Assembly (NCBI GenBank): GCA_023437285.1
Contig: JAEZGP010000361.1
Span: 1-7,510, forward strand
Origin: Actinomycetes bacterium
GTDB lineage: Bacteria > Actinomycetota > Actinomycetes > Mycobacteriales > Micromonosporaceae
DNA length: 7,510 nt
Direction of reading: 5' to 3'
Under the pieces are notes generated by a model. That model did not search any database and was not told where the DNA came from. It saw only the letters and a program-made list of their open reading frames with translations. Below are positions 1 to 7,510 of the stretch, one piece after another; the stretch's first letter is position 1, and every line of letters begins with the position of its first letter. Position numbers and translations under genes: made by a program.

Positions 1-2286
<2,286 letters not shown>

Positions 2287-2294
<8 letters not shown>

Positions 2295-3411
2295 GCGCGG
2301 GCTCTCCTTCGATCAGTTCCACGAAGCGGTCGAACAGGTAATCCGCGTCGTGCGGCCCCGCTGCCGCCTCCGGGTGGTACTGCACGGTGAAGGCCGGCAC
2401 GTCGAAGGCCCGCAGGCCCTCCACCACGTTGTCGTTGAGGCACACGTGGGAGACCTCGACCTCGCCGAACTCCTCAGTGGCGACGCGCTGTCCGATCGGT
2501 GCGTCGACGGCGAAGCCGTGGTTGTGCGAGGTGACCTCCACCTTGCCCGTCGCCTTGTCCATCACCGGCTGGTTGATGCCGCGGTGGCCGTACCCGAGCT
2601 TGTACGTCCCGAACCCCAACGCCCGGCCCAGGATCTGGCTGCCGAAGCAGATGCCGAACAGCGGTACGCGGCGGCGCATCACCTCGCGGGCCAGCTCCAC
2701 GGCGTGGTCGGCCGTGGCCGGGTCGCCGGGGCCGGGCGAGAAGAACACCGCGTCGGCGCCGGTACCCAGCAGCTCGTCGAGGCTCGACGTGGCCGGCAGC
2801 ACGTGGGTGGTCACGCCCCGGGCCGCGAGCCGGCGCGGCACGTTGTGCTTGATGCCCAGATCGAGCGCGGCCACCGTGTACCGGTGCTCGCCGTCGGCCG
2901 TCACCGTGTACTTCTCGGGCGTGGTGACCTCGGCCGACAGGTTCGCCCCCAGCATCTTGGGCGCGCTGCGGACGCGCAGCAGCAGCTCCTGCGGGTCGCG
3001 CTCCACGGTGGAGATGCCGACCCGCATGGCACCGCGCTCGCGCAGGTGGCGCGTCAGCGCGCGGGTGTCGACCCCGCTGATGCCGACGATCCCCTCGGCC
3101 GCGAGCCGCGCCTCCAGCTCGCCCGTGGCCCGCCAGTTGGACGCCGTCCGCGCCGGGTCGCGCACCACGTAGCCGGCCACCCAGATGCGGCGCGACTCGT
3201 CGTCGTCGCGGTTGACGCCGGTGTTGCCGATGTGCGGCGCGGTCTGGATCACCACCTGCCGGTGGTACGACGGGTCCGTCAGGGTCTCCTGGTAGCCGGT
3301 CATGGCGGTGGAGAACACCGCCTCGCCGAACGTCTCGCCCTCGGCGCCGTACGCCTCACCGTGAAACGTTCGGCCGTCCTCCAGGACCAGAATCGCTTCG
3401 CTGCGTGTCAC
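2287..3411 (-). CDS. carA: Carbamoyl-phosphate synthetase small (glutamine amidotransferase) subunit
   Basis: CarA hydrolyses glutamine and channels ammonia to CarB. The product is 374 residues, the usual length. The N-terminal CarA-specific domain carries the typical [19 protein letters not shown] (31-49) and [15 protein letters not shown] (110-124). The C-terminal class I glutaminase domain shows the FFSPGPGDP loop (about 223-231), the nucleophile region [12 protein letters not shown] with Cys255 (251-262), SHNHGF (295-300) and QYHPEAA with His346 and Glu348. The family commonly has GHQ or GNQ where this protein has GSQ; the catalytic Cys, His and Glu are all present. The start is GTG at 3411, chosen because it overlaps the pyrC stop as GTGA and has AAGGAAAGG seven bases upstream (3427-3419). 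The frame stays open far upstream, but that part is antisense-like arginine/proline-rich sequence out of frame within pyrC. The stop TAA lies inside the carB start region. Confidence 0.97.
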
Positions 3412-4693
3412 CGGACCGCCTTTCCTTCGTGGACCGTGGGTACGCCGCGCAGGAACGTCCACACCACCCGGCTGGGCAGGGTGAGCCCGGCATAGGGGGT
3501 GTTGCGGCTGCGGCTGGCGAGGGCTGCCGGGTCCACGCTCCATCGCGCGGCCGGGTCGACGAGCGTGAGGTTGGCCGGCGCGCCGGCCACGAGGTCGCGG
3601 CCGTGTTCGGTCAGGCCGGCGATGCGGGCCGGCATGCGCGACATGCGCGTCACCAGCCCGTCCCAGTCCATCAGGCCCGTCTCCAGCATCGTGGCGACCA
3701 CCACGGACAGGGCCGTCTCCAGGCCGACCATGCCGGGACGCGCGTACGCCCACTCGCACTCCTTGTCCTGCAGGGCGTGCGGGGCGTGGTCGGTCGCGAC
3801 GACGTCGATCGTGCCGTCGGCGAGGCCCTGGCGCAGGGCGGCGACGTCGTCGTTCGTACGAAGCGGGGGGTTGACCTTGAACACGGGGTCGTAGCCGCCG
3901 GCCTTCTCGTCGGTCAGCAGCAGGTGGTGCGGGGTCACCTCGGCCGTCACCCGGATGCCGCGCTTCTTGGCCCAGCGCAGGATCTCCACGCTGCCGGCCG
4001 TCGACACGTGGCAGATGTGCAGGCGCGCGCCGACGTGCTCGGCCAGCAGCACGTCGCGGGCGATGATCGCTTCCTCGGCCACGGCCGGCCAGCCGGTCAT
4101 GCCGAGGCGGGCCGACTCGACGCCCTCGTGCATCTGGGCGCCCTGGGTGAGCCGGGGCTCCTCCGCGTGCTGGGCGATCACGCCGTCGAAGGCCCGCACG
4201 TACTCCAGCGCGCGGCGCATCAGGCGCGGGTCGTGCACGCAGTGCCCGTCGTCGGAGAAGATCCGCACGGCGGCGGCCGACTCGGCCATCGCGCCCAACT
4301 CGGCGAGGTGCTCGCCGGCCAGGCCCACGGTGACGGCGCCGATCGGCTGCACGTCGACCAGGCCCGCGTCGCGGCCCAGCCGCCACACCTGCTCGACCAC
4401 GCCCGCCGTGTCGGCGACCGGCGAGGTGTTCGCCATGGCGCACACGGCCGTGTACCCGCCCAGCGCGGCGGCCCGCGAGCCGGTCTCGACCGTCTCGGCG
4501 TCCTCGCGGCCGGGCTCGCGCAGGTGGGTGTGCAGGTCGACCAGGCCGGGCAGGGCGAGCAGCCCGTCGGCGTCGACGACCTCCGCCCGGCTCTCGCTGA
4601 TCTTCTCGCCGGCCTGGGCGATGACGCCGTCGCGCAGCAGCAGGTCGGTCCGGTCACCGCCCGCGACGCGGGCGCCCTTGATGAGGTACGTCG

Positions 4694-4697
<4 letters not shown>
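3408..4697 (-). CDS. pyrC: Dihydroorotase (type I, zinc-dependent)
   Basis: PyrC cyclises N-carbamoyl-L-aspartate to dihydroorotate, the third step of pyrimidine synthesis. The product is 429 residues, matching the longer type I dihydroorotases of Gram-positive bacteria. Metal-site motifs are in order: [10 protein letters not shown] with His56 and His58 (54-63), FSDDG with the Asp-149/150 pair typical of type I enzymes (147-151), QHAEE with His177 (176-180), [10 protein letters not shown] with His230 (227-236), and ATDHAPH with Asp303 (301-307). Substrate-site NPPLR lies at 276-280. The ATG at 4697 overlaps the pyrB stop as ATGA and has GGAGGG about five bases upstream. The gene ends in a GTGA overlap with carA. 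Direct pyrB-pyrC adjacency fits the known tendency of type I dihydroorotase to associate physically with aspartate carbamoyltransferase in some bacteria; whether they do so here is inference. Confidence 0.97.
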
Positions 4698-5604
<907 letters not shown>

Positions 5605-5608
<4 letters not shown>

Positions 5609-6186
5609 GCCCTGACCTCCCCGGACTCGATGGTGATCTCGTCAGCGCCGTCGGTCTCCGCGAGGCGCACGCGCACCTTCTCGTCGAGCGAGGTCGGCAG
5701 GTTCTTGCCCACGTAGTCGGCGCGGATCGGCAGCTCGCGGTGGCCCCGGTCGACCAGGACGGCGAGTTGCACCACACGCGGGCGGCCCAGGTCGGACAGG
5801 GCGTCGAGCGCCGCCCGCACCGTTCGGCCGGAGAAGAGCACGTCGTCGACGAGGATCACCCGGCGGCCGTCGATGCCGGTGGGCGGCAGTTCGGTCGGGC
5901 CGACCGCGCGAGCGCCGCGCAGGCGCAGGTCGTCGCGGTAGAGGGTGACATCGACAATGCCGACCGGGACGTCCACGCCCTCGAAGGCGTGCACCCGGGC
6001 GGCGAGGCGGCGGGCCAGCGGTACGCCCCGCGTCGGTACGCCCAACAGAATGGTGTCGCGGGCCCCGTCGGTCTTTTCCAGGATCTGGTGAGCCAGCCGG
6101 TCCACCACCCGAGCGAAATCGGTGCTCGAAATGATCGTTTTTCCGGCGGTCTTGGGCGCCGAACCGGCGGTTTTCGGGTGCGCCAA
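5605..6186 (-). CDS. pyrR: PyrR bifunctional pyr operon regulator / uracil phosphoribosyltransferase
   Basis: PyrR binds pyr mRNA when UMP/UTP is plentiful and represses the operon; it also has uracil phosphoribosyltransferase activity. The product is 193 residues. It shows a short basic, alanine/proline-rich N-terminus, GVPTRG (49-54), DVTLYRDDL (79-87), the PRPP-binding loop [13 protein letters not shown] (110-122), and the PyrR-typical [20 protein letters not shown] (143-162). The start is chosen as TTG at 6186 because AAAGGAGGT (6200-6192) sits five bases upstream. An in-frame GTG at 6210 would put the Shine-Dalgarno sequence inside the coding region and the start in the loop of the PyrR-binding hairpin, so it is unlikely. 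The frame continues open to 6864 only as antisense of bldD. It is first in the operon and overlaps pyrB by four bases. Its own leader carries the PyrR target, giving feedback on pyrR and the whole operon. Confidence 0.96.
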
Positions 6187-6190
6187 AATG

Positions 6191-6233
6191 GACCTCCTTT
6201 CCCGCCTCACGGGACGGGTCGTTAAAGGACGTC
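6191..6233 (-). promoter_or_regulatory. PyrR-binding RNA hairpin sequestering the pyrR Shine-Dalgarno
   Basis: On the minus strand the leader folds into the canonical PyrR element. The upper stem CCCGTC/GGCGGG (6218-6213 with 6206-6201, one T-G wobble) closes the hexaloop CCGTGA (6212-6207), which fits the known PyrR loop consensus CNGNGA. A five-base purine-rich bulge AACGA (6223-6219) lies on the 5' side only. The lower stem pairs GACGTCCTTT (6233-6224) with AAAGGAGGTC (6200-6191) with a single G-G mismatch. That lower stem contains the entire AAAGGAGGT ribosome binding site. There is no run of T after it, so it is not an intrinsic terminator. Established knowledge: in mycobacteria PyrR represses pyr by stabilising such a stem at the translation start. 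The same mechanism here is inferred from the base pairing. Confidence 0.88.
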
Positions 6234-6245
6234 GAACAGGGTTTC

Positions 6246-6267
6246 CACGGTCGCGGTGCCCACCGTG
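6246..6267 (-). other. Upstream hairpin in the pyr leader
   Basis: On the minus strand CACGGT (6267-6262) pairs with ACCGTG (6251-6246), and an overlapping alternative CGGTG-GG-CACCG fold is also possible. It lies between the proposed transcription start and the PyrR element, 12 bases before the lower stem begins. It has no T-run and its function is unknown. It could shape leader folding or protect the 5' end, but short G/C-rich stems arise easily by chance in this genome. Confidence 0.35.
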
Positions 6268-6286
6268 AGCCGTACGGCCGACAACG

Positions 6287-6292
6287 ATCCTA
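6287..6292 (-). promoter_or_regulatory. Candidate extended -10 of the pyr operon promoter
   Basis: On the minus strand TGC-TAGGAT (TAGGAT at 6292-6287) fits an actinobacterial TANNNT -10 box with an extended TGN element directly upstream. Transcription would start near 6280, giving a leader of roughly 95 bases that contains the whole PyrR-binding hairpin. No good -35 is present at 17-18 bases (GCTACG or GGCTAC); the nearby TTGATC is only 11 bases away and so too close. The call rests on the -10 match and position alone. Confidence 0.45.
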
Positions 6293-6331
6293 GCAACGCC
6301 CCTGATCAACGTAGCCGCTGGGCAGGAGTAC

Positions 6332-6360
6332 TTGACCGCTCGGCCCAACGCACGTACCGT
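6332..6360 (+). promoter_or_regulatory. bldD promoter (TTGACC-17-TACCGT)
   Basis: TTGACC (6332-6337) and TACCGT (6355-6360) are separated by 17 bases and match the vegetative actinobacterial sigma consensus TTGAC/TANNNT. Transcription would begin near 6367, leaving a leader of about 50 bases before the bldD ATG. It sits back-to-back with the proposed pyr promoter on the other strand, the two facing away from each other. The hexamers and spacing are seen directly; activity is inferred. Confidence 0.6.
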
Positions 6361-6373
6361 CACGCTCCGTAGC
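6359..6373 (+). promoter_or_regulatory. Candidate BldD operator overlapping the bldD -10 and start
   Basis: The 15 bases GTCACGCTCCGTAGC form an imperfect palindrome. Compared with the published BldD box (nTnACnC(A/T)GnGTnAn) it keeps seven of nine defined positions when read on either strand. It overlaps the end of the -10 box and the expected start point of bldD. BldD is known in Streptomyces to repress its own gene from a site over the promoter, so position and sequence agree. The two mismatches keep this a candidate only. Confidence 0.42.
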
Positions 6374-6395
6374 GATCGCTGGGGAGAACCCCCAG
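6371..6395 (+). other. Palindrome and small hairpin in the bldD 5' leader
   Basis: A perfect 10-base palindrome AGCGATCGCT (6371-6380) runs into a stem CTGGGG (6379-6384) / CCCCAG (6390-6395) closed by a five-base loop AGAAC. If transcription starts near 6367 both lie in the bldD leader, ending 11 bases before the ribosome binding site. There is no T-run, so a terminator is unlikely. A role in mRNA stability, translation or protein binding is possible but not shown. Confidence 0.4.
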
Positions 6396-6406
6396 GACTG
6401 TGACGT

Positions 6407-6411
6407 GGGAG
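6407..6411 (+). promoter_or_regulatory. bldD ribosome binding site that decides the start
   Basis: GGGAG lies six bases before the ATG at 6418. It falls inside any reading from the in-frame GTG at 6400, so it supports the ATG. Starting there the protein begins [13 protein letters not shown], aligning with the known BldD N-terminus. Confidence 0.7.
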
Positions 6412-6417
6412 TGTCTG

Positions 6418-6906
6418 ATGCCCTCTGAGTACGCAAAGTCCCTCGGTGCCCGACTTCGTTCGATCCGCCAGCAGCAGGGACTGTCGCTGCAGGGCGTCGA
6501 GGAGAAGTCCGCGGGCCGCTGGAAGGCCGTTGTCGTCGGGTCGTACGAGCGCGGCGACCGGGCGGTGACCGTCTCCCGCCTCGCCGAGCTGGCGGACTTC
6601 TACCGCGTACCGGTGGCCGAGCTCCTGCCCGAGGGCGCCGGTACGCCCTTCGAGCCGGCCGGCAAGATCGTGCTGGACCTCGAGAAGCTGTACGACCAGA
6701 CGCACGACGAGCTGGCCTACGTGGCCAAGTACGCGCGCGCCATCCAGCAGCAGCGCGGCGACTACAACGGCCGAGTCCTGTCGATCCGCGCCGACGACCT
6801 GCGTGCCCTCGCCATCGTGTACGACCAGTCGCCGTCCGGCCTGGTCGAGCGCCTCACCGAGCACGGCGTGCTCGTTTCCGACCCGCGGGCCCTGTTCAAC
6901 TCCTGA
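6418..6906 (+). CDS. bldD: BldD developmental master regulator, c-di-GMP-responsive
   Basis: BldD is a DNA-binding repressor that, bound to tetrameric cyclic di-GMP, dimerises and holds sporulation genes off during vegetative growth in mycelial actinomycetes. The 162-residue product has an N-terminal XRE-type helix-turn-helix domain (about 5-70) with the highly conserved stretch [20 protein letters not shown] (33-52), a variable linker (72-82), and a C-terminal ligand domain. The c-di-GMP motif RGD-X8-RxxD is present: Arg113-Gly-Asp115, eight residues, then Arg124-Ala-Asp-Asp127. Streptomyces coelicolor, from memory, has Gln where this protein has Ala; that position is variable in the general motif. 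The start is ATG at 6418. It is transcribed divergently from pyrR, an arrangement I believe is shared with other actinomycetes. A BldD-box-like site over its promoter suggests autoregulation. A small membrane-protein gene follows after eight bases. Confidence 0.96.
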   Translation: MPSEYAKSLGARLRSIRQQQGLSLQGVEEKSAGRWKAVVVGSYERGDRAVTVSRLAELADFYRVPVAELLPEGAGTPFEPAGKIVLDLEKLYDQTHDELAYVAKYARAIQQQRGDYNGRVLSIRADDLRALAIVYDQSPSGLVERLTEHGVLVSDPRALFNS

Positions 6907-6914
6907 CGCGCGGC

Positions 6915-7331
6915 ATGCGCACCCTCTTCGACGCCGGTGGCCTTCAGGTCACCGAGGAATGGGTACGCTGCGGCCGTCTACGTATCCCCGTGACGGCCAT
7001 CCGCGACGTCTGGGTGACCCGCCCGCCGGCCCCCGCGCGCCGCTGGCCGGCCCTCGTCGCCCTGCTGGTCACATTGGTCGCCGGCGCCTCATGGTTCATC
7101 TGGCGAGACTGGCTGTCCGAACACTGGACCACAGTGATCATCGCCATAGTGGTCCTGGTCGCACTCTTCATTTGGACCATCGGCCTCGACCTGCTCACCT
7201 ACCACGTCGAGCACCGCGACCACGACCTGTGGATCTCCGACCCGCAGGGCCGCCGATTCCGCATCTACCGCCACAACGAGGTAGAGGTCAACAAGGCCCT
7301 CCGCGCCATCACCCGCGCCCGCGACCTGTAA
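6915..7331 (+). CDS. Small two-helix membrane protein, DUF6232-like, function unknown
   Basis: The 138-residue product is of unknown function. An N-terminal segment of about 35 residues ([20 protein letters not shown], then [16 protein letters not shown]) resembles the start of actinobacterial DUF6232-type proteins, in which a short strand-rich stretch precedes paired helices; this family assignment is from memory of the pattern, not a search. Two membrane segments are clear, about 44-63 ([19 protein letters not shown]) and 72-94 ([19 protein letters not shown]), with a short charged link. The basic C-terminal tail ([27 protein letters not shown]) contains no recognisable motif; with positive residues flanking both helices, both ends are probably cytoplasmic. 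ATG at 6915 lies eight bases after the bldD stop with no evident Shine-Dalgarno, suggesting cotranscription and translation by ribosomes finishing bldD. Composition and codon use match its neighbours. Confidence 0.82.
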   Translation: MRTLFDAGGLQVTEEWVRCGRLRIPVTAIRDVWVTRPPAPARRWPALVALLVTLVAGASWFIWRDWLSEHWTTVIIAIVVLVALFIWTIGLDLLTYHVEHRDHDLWISDPQGRRFRIYRHNEVEVNKALRAITRARDL

Positions 7332-7346
7332 CCCGCACCCCACCCG

Positions 7347-7384
7347 CCCCGCCCGGGTCCCGCCGCCCCGCCCGAGTCCCGCCG
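7347..7384. repeat. 19-base tandem duplication
   Basis: Two adjacent 19-base units, 7347-7365 and 7366-7384, both read CCCCGCCCGRGTCCCGCCG and differ only at the R (G at 7356, A at 7375). They lie 15 bases after the stop of the membrane-protein gene, and the second unit ends on the first base of the large inverted repeat. The low-complexity C/G content makes slippage a simple explanation. Confidence 0.85.
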
Positions 7385-7446
7385 ACGTTTGGGTGGTTCC
7401 GCGTGGAATAACCCGGTCGGATAACACGCCGAACCACCCAAACGTC
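7384..7446. repeat. 63-base near-perfect inverted repeat, possible terminator or palindromic element
   Basis: The outer arms GACGTTTGGGTGGTTC (7384-7399) and GAACCACCCAAACGTC (7431-7446) are perfect 16-base reverse complements. After one C-C mismatch the stem continues with GCGTG (7401-7405) / CACGC (7425-7429), then two mismatches and a short A/T pair, around a loop centred on ACCCGGTCGG. The arms are less G/C-rich than their surroundings. It lies 52 bases after the last plus-strand gene. A strong hairpin without a T-run is a common terminator form in actinomycetes, and its symmetry would serve both strands. It could equally be a dispersed palindromic repeat. The structure is certain; the role is not. 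Confidence 0.9.
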
Positions 7447-7457
7447 CCGATGTCGGG
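7446..7457. repeat. Short second hairpin after the large inverted repeat
   Basis: CCCGATGTCGGG pairs as CCCG/CGGG (5 bp with a 2-base loop at most). It begins on the last base of the large inverted repeat, so it may be part of the same terminator or element, or chance. Confidence 0.4.
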
Positions 7458-7482
7458 GCGTGACACGGGAGGAGCGGGGGGC

Positions 7483-7510
7483 GTGGCAGCGGCGGGGGCG
7501 GTGGGTTACC
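7483..7510 (+). CDS. Possible start of a further gene, cut by window edge
   Basis: GTG at 7483 is preceded by GGGAGGAG (7467-7474) at a spacing of eight bases, a good actinobacterial ribosome binding site, and opens a frame V-A-A-A-G-A-V-G-Y to the edge. Only nine codons are visible and the composition is a G/C-rich run that can look like a start by chance. Apart from this the stretch 7447-7510 shows nothing I can assign. Confidence 0.2.

Noticed and set aside
3412..4443. Upstream extension of carA to 4443
   Set aside because: It lies entirely within pyrC in another frame and is Arg/Pro-rich; GTG at 3411 gives the standard CarA N-terminus with a ribosome binding site.
6191..6233. PyrR hairpin as an intrinsic terminator/attenuator
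   Set aside because: No T-run follows and pyrR begins five bases later; the structure occludes translation instead.
6304..6309. TTGATC (minus strand) as -35 of the pyr promoter
   Set aside because: Only 11 bases from the TAGGAT -10; a normal spacer is 16-19 bases, and no -10 lies at the right distance downstream of it.
6400..6417. bldD start at GTG 6400, adding six residues
   Set aside because: The GGGAG ribosome binding site lies inside this stretch and known BldD proteins begin at the equivalent of the ATG at 6418.
6187..6864. Upstream extension of pyrR to 6864
   Set aside because: It runs across the intergenic region and antisense to bldD; homology and the Shine-Dalgarno sequence both place the start at 6186.
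6803..7466. Frames at 6803-7411 (+), 6944-7198 (-) and 7089-7466 (-)
   Set aside because: Shadows of bldD and the membrane-protein gene that extend into the repeat region; Pro/Arg-rich or motif-free, and the first and last read through the palindrome.

Overview
The window is a high-GC stretch of an actinobacterial chromosome with two divergent transcription units around a 231-base intergenic region (6187-6417). Organism assignment rests on a recognisable BldD developmental regulator, an actinobacterial-type pyrR-pyrB-pyrC-carA-carB operon, GTG/TTG starts and strong third-position G/C bias. The BldD sequence and the small membrane gene beside it suggest a mycelial actinomycete, possibly Micromonosporaceae; that family-level guess is inference.

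Leftward (minus strand, 6186 down to base 1) lies the de novo pyrimidine operon. PyrR (regulator) is followed by PyrB (aspartate carbamoyltransferase), PyrC (dihydroorotase), CarA (glutaminase subunit of carbamoyl-phosphate synthetase) and CarB (synthetase subunit, cut by the window edge after 764 codons). Every junction overlaps: 4 bases at pyrR/pyrB, pyrB/pyrC and pyrC/carA, and 8 bases at carA/carB. The genes are therefore probably translationally coupled. Together the products make carbamoyl phosphate and carry it to dihydroorotate. The pyrR leader holds a textbook PyrR-binding hairpin with a CNGNGA hexaloop. Its lower stem buries the pyrR Shine-Dalgarno sequence, and no terminator follows, which points to translational repression by PyrR rather than attenuation.

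Rightward (plus strand) lie bldD (6418-6906) and, 8 bases later, a 138-residue two-helix membrane protein of unknown function resembling the DUF6232 group. bldD has a good promoter (TTGACC, 17 bases, TACCGT). A degenerate BldD-box-like palindrome overlaps its -10 and start region, consistent with the autorepression known for BldD. The bldD leader also carries a 10-base palindrome and a small G/C hairpin.

The right end (7332-7510) has no confident gene. It holds a 19-base tandem duplication abutting a 63-base near-perfect inverted repeat (16-bp perfect outer arms), which may be a terminator or a dispersed palindromic element. A weakly supported GTG start lies at the edge. No wholly new system is evident. 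The points most worth a second look are the SD-sequestering PyrR element, the bldD operator candidate, the large palindrome, and the bldD-linked membrane protein.
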